64,000 nucleotides of DNA from Thermoguttaceae bacterium (GTDB taxonomy: Bacteria; Planctomycetota; Planctomycetia; Pirellulales; Thermoguttaceae): contig JAQVHZ010000008.1 in the NCBI GenBank assembly GCA_028695965.1, forward strand, positions 1 through 64,000. Direction: 5' to 3'. Below are positions 15,649 to 23,495 of this stretch, piece after piece. Positions within the stretch are counted from its first letter, which is position 1. Each line of letters starts with the position of its first letter. A program made the position numbers and the translations under genes. The notes under the pieces were generated by a model. That model saw nothing but the letters and a program-made list of their open reading frames with translations, was not told the DNA's origin and ran no database searches.

Positions 15649-18090
15649 CTATTGGCGTCCGGTTCTTCCTCCCCTGCCTCCTCCGCCTTGCGCTCTTTCG
15701 GCTGGCTGCCGCGTCGCGCCTTGTTGTTCTTCCTGGAAAGCGGGCTCGACGTCTTGTTCTGTTGGAGCCGCGCCGCCTTGCGGCTCTTGAGCGGCGTTGG
15801 CGCTTAACGAATCATAGCGAGTTTGACGCTGTTCTCTTGCGCCGCGCAGCGTGTTGAGCAGTTGTTCTCTTCGGGACGGCGGTTGTTCTTGCGCGGGCGC
15901 GACAGCGCTCGGCGCCGCTTCTTCGCTAGTTTCGTCGACTTGCGTCTCTTGGACGGCGTTTCCGCTCAAGGACTCGTATCGAGCTTGACGTTGTTCTCTT
16001 GCGCCTCTCAGCGTGTTGACGAGTTGTTCTCTTCGGGACGTCGGTTGTTCCTGCACAGGAGCGCCGGCGCTTGGCGCCGCTCCTTCGCTTGCCGCGCCAA
16101 GGCTCGCGTCCATGCCGACGCCCCCGCCCATGACGGGATCGACCGGACCGCTTGGCATACCCGACATTGAGCCAGCGGCGACGTTAGTCGCGACGTCAAT
16201 TGTTCCGAACGCGTCTGTCGGCGCTGCAGAACCGGCTCGCGGCGCCGTTCCGCCGATCGACGCAGCGGCTGAGTCAATAGCGGCAAATGGGTCGCCGACA
16301 GGTTGGACAGCGCCTCCTGAAGTATATCCAGAGGTTCTCGACGAATCGATTTCGAAGAGCCCGGAATCAAGCGTCTGCGCGCCGACCGTCTGCTGAGACT
16401 GTTCCGACGTCAATCCGCCCAGCAGTACGGCGGGGCCAAATCCTTTTCCTAGGGTCGTTAAATCTTTATAAAAGACTTGTCTTGGCGGAATCGTCGTGCC
16501 GTCAATGACGACTTCAGCGCGCGCCGTTTCGTCGGAACCGTCTAAGAAACCGATTACTTGACCGCGATAGACGTCCCCCTGCGCTGTAACTTTGTTGTAG
16601 AGTTGGCGCATTGTCGGCAGATCGACGAGCTCTTTGGCATAGAGCCACGAGGCGTGCCGGAAGTCTTTTGGCAGCGCCGCCGACGGCTCGGGACGGCGGC
16701 TGACGATCGTCTGCACGTCGGTCGCCGACAGCCCCGGTATCGCGGACAAGACGACGCGCGGCGCCGCGTTGATATTGACGCGGCCGACGATCGTCGTTGA
16801 CGCGCTTGTCGAGCAGTAGTCGAGAAATTGAAAGAGCTTTTCGATGTTCTGAGAGCTCCTCGAGTCGGGAATAGGAGAATCGTAGACGACGTTGCCGACA
16901 ACGACGCGCGCTCCGACGATATCGAGCGGTGTGTTCAGCGCGGTTGTTGTGTTCGTTGCATAGTTGAGTTGAACGGAACTGAGCGCGCCTTGCGTGAGGG
17001 GAGCGCCGTCTGCGGCGACGTTGTTTGGAGCAGTTCCGGCGCCGACCGCGTATCCGGATCGACGCTGCGAACCTCTCCGGGTCGTTCGCGCATTAGCGCC
17101 GCTTGTATCCTCCGTTGGAGCTTGCGGACCATATTGCCGATAGAGCACGACAAATTTTGCCAAATCGGCGCCGACACGGGTCTCCAGCTCTTGATAAAGG
17201 AACCGCAAGTTCGCCGCGTTGAGGTCGACGCGCGCCTCTCCTGTCGGATCGACGTCTTTTTCGGCGCTGAAGACGGTCAGCAGTTCTTTCCATGGAACAG
17301 ATTCCGAGCTGGAGCTTTGCTGAGGCGACAGTCCGCCAATAGAAGTGAGCGAACCGCCTAGCGTCTGTTCTTCTTCCGCCTGAATCTTATCGGCGTTGTA
17401 GGTAAAATTCTCGTCCGAGCCGTAAAGCTGCGAGCGCGTTACGCCGCGCGCGAGCAGGATTTCTTCTAGGAAGACGGGCACGGCGTTTCTCGGGCTATAC
17501 GGCAAGTTCTTACTAGCGTAATAGGCCGCTTCGCCGCCGTTGGCTCTTGGGTTTTCGTCTGGATCGATCCAGTCGAGGATAGAATCAGCCGCCGTCGCCG
17601 TCATGCCGGGCATTTTCATGAGCGCGTTTCTGCCGGCGCCGGGCGTCTCGTTTTCCCAGGCGAGCGCCGCTTCGAGATTGAGCCGCGTCGATTCGTCGAC
17701 GAGTCCGTAACGAATCCCTTCAATTTTCGTATCGAGAAAGACAGGCGAGACGACGGTGAATCGCGACGAGTCTTCGCCCCCTTCGTCAATTGTCAGCAGA
17801 GGAACGGCGCAGAAATAGTTCGGATTGTTGTAGAGACCGCCGAACTGCGCGCGCTCCGCAGGACTCGATTCAATGGCGCCGATAAGAAAGACGACCGCCG
17901 AACGATTGACGCCCCTGACGAGAGAGTCGAGCCCGCGCGTCTGCGTCGCGTCGCGTTCTGTCTTCATGAGAAACAACAACGCAGCCCCGCTGAGCGTCAA
18001 CGTCGTAATAACGAGCGTTACGATCAGGAGCATGACGCCGCGTCGCGCGCTGCGACGCGTCAAACGAGCGGTAAGGGCGTAATGGTCCAT
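15649..18090 (-). CDS. gspK: Type II secretion minor pseudopilin GspK-like protein
   Basis: About 813 residues from the ATG at 18090; an upstream TTG at 18135 is also open. Near residues 15-45 is a prepilin-like segment: basic RRSARRG, then a hydrophobic helix (VMLLIVTLVITTLTL) and a charged MKTERDATQ. The GspK core follows with LLDWIDPD-type sequence (SILDWIDPDENPRANGGEAAYY), PYSPRN and FLEEILLARGV, and two more helix-hairpin-like repeats (NINAAPRVVLSAIPGL). GspK caps the type II secretion pseudopilus. This protein is much longer than the usual ~330 residues because of inserts and a Pro/Ala/Gln-rich tail with two 54-residue repeats. It lies directly downstream of the GH10-like gene. No other T2SS gene is adjacent. 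Confidence 0.82.
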   Translation of the reverse strand: MDHYALTARLTRRSARRGVMLLIVTLVITTLTLSGAALLFLMKTERDATQTRGLDSLVRGVNRSAVVFLIGAIESSPAERAQFGGLYNNPNYFCAVPLLTIDEGGEDSSRFTVVSPVFLDTKIEGIRYGLVDESTRLNLEAALAWENETPGAGRNALMKMPGMTATAADSILDWIDPDENPRANGGEAAYYASKNLPYSPRNAVPVFLEEILLARGVTRSQLYGSDENFTYNADKIQAEEEQTLGGSLTSIGGLSPQQSSSSESVPWKELLTVFSAEKDVDPTGEARVDLNAANLRFLYQELETRVGADLAKFVVLYRQYGPQAPTEDTSGANARTTRRGSQRRSGYAVGAGTAPNNVAADGAPLTQGALSSVQLNYATNTTTALNTPLDIVGARVVVGNVVYDSPIPDSRSSQNIEKLFQFLDYCSTSASTTIVGRVNINAAPRVVLSAIPGLSATDVQTIVSRRPEPSAALPKDFRHASWLYAKELVDLPTMRQLYNKVTAQGDVYRGQVIGFLDGSDETARAEVVIDGTTIPPRQVFYKDLTTLGKGFGPAVLLGGLTSEQSQQTVGAQTLDSGLFEIDSSRTSGYTSGGAVQPVGDPFAAIDSAAASIGGTAPRAGSAAPTDAFGTIDVATNVAAGSMSGMPSGPVDPVMGGGVGMDASLGAASEGAAPSAGAPVQEQPTSRREQLVNTLRGAREQRQARYESLSGNAVQETQVDETSEEAAPSAVAPAQEQPPSRREQLLNTLRGAREQRQTRYDSLSANAAQEPQGGAAPTEQDVEPAFQEEQQGATRQPAERAQGGGGRGGRTGRQ
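15785..16100 (-). repeat. Two tandem 162-bp in-frame repeats in the gspK tail
   Basis: The segment encoding SRREQL(V/L)NTLRGAREQR plus flanks occurs twice with a 54-codon period near the C-terminus, differing at only a few residues (Ala/Thr, Glu/Asp, Gly/Ala). The repeat unit combines a charged helix and a Pro/Ala/Gln-rich linker. Boundaries are approximate. Confidence 0.8.
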
Positions 18091-18131
18091 AATAAGACGG
18101 TTGAGATACTTACTTGTCGGTCGCGAGCCGT

Positions 18132-19928
18132 TCAATCGATGTAAGCTCGTCTTATCGCCGACAATTTGTGCAAGGTTGACTTCGGGGCGCCTGTCTCGTC
18201 GAATAGTCCGGAAGTGGGAAAGCGGTTTCGATCTCGCGGATTGTAACGCCCCAATTTGCTTTCTTTTTGAACGAGCTCTATAATCTCGTTCCGATCAGAG
18301 TCTAAAAACGTCTCTTCGGCAAGCACGCTTTTCATGATGAACGGGTTAGTCTTTTCGTCTTCATCGTCGTTCTCCTCATTGAGGATATCAGACCCGTACT
18401 CCAGCGAGTCGGCAAATTTCGTGAAGATGATTTCATCGACGTTTCGGTGCGACAACGCCGAGGTGATGAAGCGCCGCATTGTCTCGCGCTGCATCTCCTC
18501 ATGCCATATCGCGGGGGGCTCTGCGGCGTCTTCTCCATTGGCGGAATCGGAGAGAAGAACGTCGGCGGATTCGTTAACGTTGGAACTCGGTCTGTCGCCT
18601 CGCTTAACGGGGTGCGTTTTGTTGGGATCGACAACGACGGTCGACGATTCTTCGGGAATATGAGTAGGAAGCTCTGCGCTCGGACACGAGAGTCCTAGAC
18701 AGATGGGAACGCCTAGCGCGCACCACCGGTCGAAGAACCGGTGTAGTTCTATTGGGTCGCGCGGATAGGTTGCATTGTCAGAAAGACCGAAATTGACTTC
18801 AAGATAAAATCCGTCGAAGACCCTGCGGCTTGCGACGCGCATTGCAAGTTCCAAAGGCGTCATATCTTGCACGATGCAGCGCGAGGAGTCGCCAAAGGGC
18901 TGATCGAATCCTAGAAAAGCTTGTGCTTTGGGATGTTGCCGCTTGATTTCAAACGCCAACTGCGCGGCTAAGACAAGACGCGTTTCAATCGTCGTGCCTT
19001 CGACTTTAGATTCGACGTTTGTGGCGACGATCCAGCGCTTGGCGCGCTTGCCGTCGCGTTCGAGCAACTTGGAGACGTACCGCTTAAAATATTGCCGAAC
19101 TTCCTGTTCCGGGCGATCATCGACGAATCTCGGGGGCATCTCTCCCCAGCGGATGAGCGGTCCGATCGTTGTCGACAGGTTGCGGGATTCCGCGTGCCCC
19201 ATAGCGGCGTCGAAAGGAAACCAGTTGTAGTCTCCGTCGTCGTGCTCGATATTGGCCCAGTAGAAATCCGGATTCAGCGTTTGGAAAATCGGATCGATTT
19301 TAGGACGCGCTTTGCCTCCCTGCGGCACGAAGACGGAGTCGTACAACTCTGGCCACGAGGAGTCGACAGGACCTGAGAACCCAAATCGAGTAACCCACCG
19401 AGAGCTGAGGTCGCCTCGAACCGTCAAGACCCTGGAGAGATATTGTTCGTTGACTTGCGCGCTCAATGTGCAGAGCGATTTGAAAAAGTCGAAAGAACGG
19501 TCGTCAAAATTGGGGTCGTTCTTATCGGCGATGCAAAGACGCGTGAAGCGGCGGATGGCGTTTCGCGAGGACACGCGAAGATTAATAGAGGGCACAAAGC
19601 CGCGCATGAGCCAATCGCAACTCTTGTTGAATAGTCGAGAGAGTTGTCCGCGCGCGAGTTCGAGATAGAGGGGTCTGGGCGTTTCGGAAGGAGAAAGCGT
19701 TTCCGTCGACGCGAAAAAAAAGCAGCCGTGCGCGTCGATAAACGGAACATATAGGACGCCTGCCTCGTCGGAACGCGTGCGTAAGACGAGCATATCGCGC
19801 GTTTCGGAGCATCGTTCGACGCGCGTTTCCGTGACGGCGGGCGCGCGCATACGACGCGCTATGAACGCGTATTGCGCCAGCGTCGGATCTAAAGCTCGAC
19901 GCGGATAATAAAAACGAAATTCGCCCAT
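18132..19928 (-). CDS. GH10-like (xylanase-type TIM-barrel) protein
   Basis: A 598-residue protein without a signal peptide. The central part reads like a GH10 endo-xylanase barrel: FYWANIEHDDGDYNWFPFDAAMGHAESRNL (motif WANIE..DG...W...D), then GPLIRWGEMPPRF and RWIVATNVESK, then a barrel strand FDGFYLEVNFG. The N-terminal ~180 residues have no domain I recognise. The usual GH10 acid/base (WDVVNE) and nucleophile (ITELD) motifs are altered, so catalytic activity is uncertain. Similar proteins occur in other planctomycetes. An acidic insert (EENDDEDEKTN) precedes the C-terminus. Its stop overlaps the possible TTG start of gspK, so they are probably cotranscribed. Confidence 0.6.
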   Translation of the reverse strand: MGEFRFYYPRRALDPTLAQYAFIARRMRAPAVTETRVERCSETRDMLVLRTRSDEAGVLYVPFIDAHGCFFFASTETLSPSETPRPLYLELARGQLSRLFNKSCDWLMRGFVPSINLRVSSRNAIRRFTRLCIADKNDPNFDDRSFDFFKSLCTLSAQVNEQYLSRVLTVRGDLSSRWVTRFGFSGPVDSSWPELYDSVFVPQGGKARPKIDPIFQTLNPDFYWANIEHDDGDYNWFPFDAAMGHAESRNLSTTIGPLIRWGEMPPRFVDDRPEQEVRQYFKRYVSKLLERDGKRAKRWIVATNVESKVEGTTIETRLVLAAQLAFEIKRQHPKAQAFLGFDQPFGDSSRCIVQDMTPLELAMRVASRRVFDGFYLEVNFGLSDNATYPRDPIELHRFFDRWCALGVPICLGLSCPSAELPTHIPEESSTVVVDPNKTHPVKRGDRPSSNVNESADVLLSDSANGEDAAEPPAIWHEEMQRETMRRFITSALSHRNVDEIIFTKFADSLEYGSDILNEENDDEDEKTNPFIMKSVLAEETFLDSDRNEIIELVQKESKLGRYNPRDRNRFPTSGLFDETGAPKSTLHKLSAIRRAYID

Positions 19929-20424
19929 ATATTTTTCTCTTACCGAGTTGTCTGTGCTTGGTTCACGGAGCGTTTCTTTTGTCGACCGCGCCCCTGCCGA
20001 CCTCCAATGAGACGAGAAGGGACGAACAAAAGAGACCTCGACGCCTTCTCTCGCTCGTCCTTCATTCTAGAATATAAAGGAAATGAAAAAAGAATCAACG
20101 CACGCGCTCTTGATTTCGATTTTTTTTTGCCTTTTACACATATTTTTGCGAAACAGGATATAAAGCTAGGCAAAATAAAAAATTGAGGAAATTTGCAACG
20201 CTTAGAAAAATGCGTTAATGTGTGAAAAAATAGTGATTTTATGAAAAAATAGCCAAAAACGCACAGTTGCTCCTAGAAAGAAAGACTGTTGTTCTGTATA
20301 ATGAGCGAAAACGAACGCTGTAATGTTAACGACGTTTCGTAGTCCTTACGCGTTCAAGATCGTTCAATATCCGTAGAGCACATCTTCGGTATATTTCCCT
20401 TAAATTGCAATTTAGGAGTAAATA
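19929..20424. other. AT-rich intergenic region with a -10-like element
   Basis: About 500 bp between divergent genes. A TATAAT at 20297-20302, directly preceded by TG, lies 123 bp before the Tat oxidoreductase start, but no good -35 is seen. On the minus side a TTGATT/TATTCT pair near 20060-20090 is a weak candidate for the GH10-like gene. The 20150-20270 stretch is poly-A/T rich with no visible gene. Confidence 0.4.
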
Positions 20425-21948
20425 ATGAGTTTCCAAACTACCCGACGTGATTTCATCAAGAAGTCGACTATCGCTGGCGCCGGTTTCCTTTGCGTCGCTG
20501 GTTCCACTGCTAAGGTCGCTCGCGCTTCCGCGCTTGAAAGTCTCGCGATCGCCGGTATCGGCGTAGGCGGCAAAGGCTCCAGCGACATCCAACAAGCCGG
20601 TCTTTACGGCAAAGTCGTCGCGTTGTGCGATATCGACCGCAACACGCTCGAAGGTCAAGCGAAGAACTTCGCCGAAACGAATCCGAAGCTCTACACGGAC
20701 TATCGCGAACTCTACGCGGAAATGATGGACAAGATTGACGCCGTTGTCGTCAGTACTCCCGACCACACGCACACCTGTATTACCGCTGAAGCGTTGAAAG
20801 CCGGCAAGCACGCTTATGTTCAGAAGCCGCTGACGCGCACCATCGGCGAAGCTCGCTATCTTGGCTACCTCGCTCGTAAATACGGCGTCTGCACCCAAAT
20901 GGGCAACCAAGGTTCCACGCTTGACTCCATGCGCCGCTGCGTCGCGCAAATCAAAGCTGGCGTCATTGGCGAAATTCTCGCGGTTCACATCTGGACGAAC
21001 CGTCCGATTTGGGCGCAAGGTCCGGATCGCGATATGACCCTTGCGAAATTCAAGGGCCAACTCGCTGATGAAACCGACGATCCGGAAGAAATCGAAGAAC
21101 TTTACGAAGAAAAAGTCGCTCAAGTCCAAAAAGCCCAAGAGCGCATTGACTGGAATTCTTGGATTGGCTGCGCTCCGATGCGCGAATACTGGCCCGGTCT
21201 CTACCACGACTTCCAATGGCGCGGCTGGTGGGACTTCGGCACCGGTTCGCTTGGCGACATGGCTTGCCATACCGCCAATATGCCGTACGGCGCTTGCGAC
21301 CTGAAATTCCCGACCGAAGTTGTTGCGGAATCCTCCGGTCACGACTACAACTCGTTCCCGGCTTCCTCCAAGATTTGGTTCCAATTCCCAGCCACCGACA
21401 ATCGCGACGCGATCGAAGTTACCTGGTTCGACGCCAGAACGCGGCCTGACGCCAAGATCTTTGAAGAATACGCCATTGAGAATCCGACCGACTCCGGCGC
21501 GATTATCATCGGCTCCAAGGGCTGCGCGTATAGCCCGGACGACTACGCTCAACGCTACGAACTTCGCGCTAAGGGCGGCGCCAAGATCGACGAAATCGAA
21601 GGCGTCGAATGGCGTAAAGCTCCCGAAGACCAACACTCCGGCAACTTTGACGCGCGCAACAAACTCGAATGGGTTACCGCGATCAAAGAAAACGATCCGT
21701 CGATCTGCTGGTCCAACTTCCCGGACTTCGCCGGTCCGCTCACCGAAACGATCCTCCTGGGCAACCTCGCCGTCTATGCGGCCGCCGAAGAGGGCAAACG
21801 CGGCGAAACGATCAAGTGGAACGCCAAGAAACTCGAAGTTACCAACCTTGACGAACTCAAGACCCCGGGCGTCGCCGAACTCGTTCGTCCGGAATACGAA
21901 AACGGCTACGAAAAGATCGACTGGTCCTTCATTGACGAAACCCTCTAA
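20425..21948 (+). CDS. Tat-exported Gfo/Idh/MocA family oxidoreductase
   Basis: A 507-residue protein. The N-terminus has a twin-arginine signal (TTRRDFIKKS) and a hydrophobic Ala-rich helix to about residue 35, so it is exported folded with its cofactor. A Rossmann fold starts at LAIAGIGVGGKGSSD, and the EKP-equivalent QKPLTRT is near residue 133. The C-terminal part has WxxWxGCAPxRxYxPxxYHxFxWRGWWDFGTGxLGDMACH, the pattern of the large planctomycete/Bacteroidetes exported subgroup. Codon use is more restricted than in the neighbours (frequent CTC, GAA, AAG, TCC), suggesting high expression. The substrate is probably a sugar or glycoside and is unknown. A strong terminator follows. Confidence 0.9.
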   Translation: MSFQTTRRDFIKKSTIAGAGFLCVAGSTAKVARASALESLAIAGIGVGGKGSSDIQQAGLYGKVVALCDIDRNTLEGQAKNFAETNPKLYTDYRELYAEMMDKIDAVVVSTPDHTHTCITAEALKAGKHAYVQKPLTRTIGEARYLGYLARKYGVCTQMGNQGSTLDSMRRCVAQIKAGVIGEILAVHIWTNRPIWAQGPDRDMTLAKFKGQLADETDDPEEIEELYEEKVAQVQKAQERIDWNSWIGCAPMREYWPGLYHDFQWRGWWDFGTGSLGDMACHTANMPYGACDLKFPTEVVAESSGHDYNSFPASSKIWFQFPATDNRDAIEVTWFDARTRPDAKIFEEYAIENPTDSGAIIIGSKGCAYSPDDYAQRYELRAKGGAKIDEIEGVEWRKAPEDQHSGNFDARNKLEWVTAIKENDPSICWSNFPDFAGPLTETILLGNLAVYAAAEEGKRGETIKWNAKKLEVTNLDELKTPGVAELVRPEYENGYEKIDWSFIDETL

Positions 21949-22000
21949 TCGAATCGAACGCTTGAGCCTTAATGAACCGCGCGTTTGTTAAGCAAGGTTA

Positions 22001-22044
22001 AAAAAAGAGACGACTCGCAACAAAAACGGGTCGTCTCTTTTTTT
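22001..22044. terminator. Bidirectional Rho-independent terminator
   Basis: A long stem (AAAAAGAGACGAC paired with GTCGTCTCTTTTT) with A-runs on one side and T-runs on the other, placed between the convergent oxidoreductase and LptB-like genes. It can stop transcription from both strands. Confidence 0.9.
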
Positions 22045-22090
22045 AGCAAGAACGGGAACAGCGAAATGAAGCGAGGGTTCTCCGAGCGGC

Positions 22091-23158
22091 TTAACGCTTA
22101 AAGAGATTCTTCATCTTTCCCTCGAAACGATTCGGTTCCGGCTCGTCGTCGACAGGCGAACGCGTCCGTTTGGGCTGTTCGGTTTTCCTGCGAGTGAGCG
22201 ACAACGTCGGTCGTTGCGGGCGGTCAGTATCGCTTTCTTCGTCGTACGCCGACTCTCTTGAGCTGCCGAGCCTTTCCACAGCGGCATGAGTTTGTTCCGT
22301 GTTCGCCGGGGCGGCGCCGGTTACGGAACCGCCTAGTTTTTTAGCGAATCGCTCTAAGCTGAATTGCGCCTTGCCGCCGAAATAGGTTTCGATCGCGGCG
22401 TCCGACGAAAGCACTTCGATAGGCGTTCCGGAACAGAGGACTTTCCCATGGCTGATGATATAACTTCTGTCGGTAATGGCGAGCGTCTCGTCGACTTGGT
22501 GGTCGGTGATGAGCACGGCGACTCCAGTTTCGGCGAGTTCGCGGATCACCTTTTGCATCTCTTCGACGGTAATCGGGTCGACGTTGGCAAACGGCTCGTC
22601 GAGCAGCAAGATTTTCGGCTCGGCAAGGAGGGCGCGCGCAATCTCTAAGCGTCGCCGCTCGCCGCCGGACAGACCGCCGGTCCCGCCCATGCCGACTTTC
22701 ATCTTGCGCAGATGGAGTAAATTGAATCGTTGGAGCGCCGCTTCGCACCGCCGCTTTTGTTCGGAGCGCGACAGACCGAGATATTCAGCGGCGGCGTAGA
22801 GGTTCTCTTCGGTCGTCAACGTGCCGAATGTGCTGCGGTCTTGCGGAAGATAGCCGAGCCGTCCTTCGCGCGCGCGGCGGTACATGGGCCAGTTGGTAAC
22901 GTCTAAGCCGTTCAGCATAACCGTTCCGCCGTTGTTGGGAATCAGTCCGCACGCCATACGGAAGCTGGTCGTCTTGCCCGCGCCGTTGGCGCCGAGCAGC
23001 CCGACAATTTCCCCTTCGCGAACTTCAAAGCTGACGCCTTGAACGACCGTTCGCGAGCCGTATTTCTTAACGAGTTTGTCGACTTTCAGGACAACATTGC
23101 GTTCACGCGGCGTCGACGAGCGCATCGGCTGAGCTTTTGGGGTAATTTTCCAGTTCAA
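22091..23158 (-). CDS. lptB: LptB-like ABC transporter ATP-binding protein
   Basis: A 355-residue protein. A TTG start is chosen because GGAGG lies five bases upstream. ABC ATPase motifs are Walker A GLLGANGAGKTTSF, Q-loop GYLPQDRSTFGTLT, signature GGLSGGERRRLEIARAL, Walker B KILLLDEPFANVDP and switch LITDHQVDETLAI. DEPFANVDP and DHQV are typical of LptB, which powers lipopolysaccharide export to the outer membrane with LptFG. LptB is usually about 240 residues; here the core ends near residue 240 and ~100 residues of charged, disordered tail (Arg/Asp/Pro-rich) are added. No lptA/C/F/G is adjacent. Confidence 0.87.
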   Translation of the reverse strand: MNWKITPKAQPMRSSTPRERNVVLKVDKLVKKYGSRTVVQGVSFEVREGEIVGLLGANGAGKTTSFRMACGLIPNNGGTVMLNGLDVTNWPMYRRAREGRLGYLPQDRSTFGTLTTEENLYAAAEYLGLSRSEQKRRCEAALQRFNLLHLRKMKVGMGGTGGLSGGERRRLEIARALLAEPKILLLDEPFANVDPITVEEMQKVIRELAETGVAVLITDHQVDETLAITDRSYIISHGKVLCSGTPIEVLSSDAAIETYFGGKAQFSLERFAKKLGGSVTGAAPANTEQTHAAVERLGSSRESAYDEESDTDRPQRPTLSLTRRKTEQPKRTRSPVDDEPEPNRFEGKMKNLFKR

Positions 23159-23280
23159 GACAACCTCCGTGAAAGAATAGGCGCGGGCGCCGTTTCCCTG
23201 CCGACCCTTCCAGCTTGTTGATTAGGTCCGTGATTTTCTCTTGTTTTGCTTAATTTGTCAATAGCTATTCTTAGGCGCGT

Positions 23281-23457
23281 TCAACGGTCTTTCTGCACCT
23301 TCGATTTTTGCTCGACGTTGCTCGGTTCGTCGTCGCCGCATTCAGCGCTATTTTTTGGCGGCGCCGGAGCGACGAGCATCTTATAGCAACACCATACGAA
23401 GAGACCTGTCGTGCACCCAATGCTAACCGTCATACTTATCCAGCCGCCAATTGTCAT
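23281..23457 (-). CDS. Small membrane partner of the NSS transporter (MetS-like)
   Basis: A 58-residue protein starting at ATG 23457, preceded by AAGGA, and ending at TGA 23281-23283. The first ~30 residues form one membrane helix (MTIGGWISMTVSIGCTTGLF, then VWCCYKMLV), followed by a short polar Pro/Lys/Glu tail. It starts 38 bp after the NSS symporter stop on the same strand. Many bacterial NSS symporters of the MetP type have just such a tiny single-helix gene (MetS) directly downstream, which is needed for transport in the studied case. Sequence similarity to MetS is weak and the call rests on size, topology and position. Confidence 0.7.
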   Translation of the reverse strand: MTIGGWISMTVSIGCTTGLFVWCCYKMLVAPAPPKNSAECGDDEPSNVEQKSKVQKDR

Positions 23458-23495
23458 TCTTGTCGATCCTTATTGAGCGAGATTGATTCGTTGAG

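Noticed and set aside
19940..20173. Minus-strand frame upstream of the GH10-like gene
   Set aside because: It is low complexity, lacks a good start site and covers the likely promoter region.
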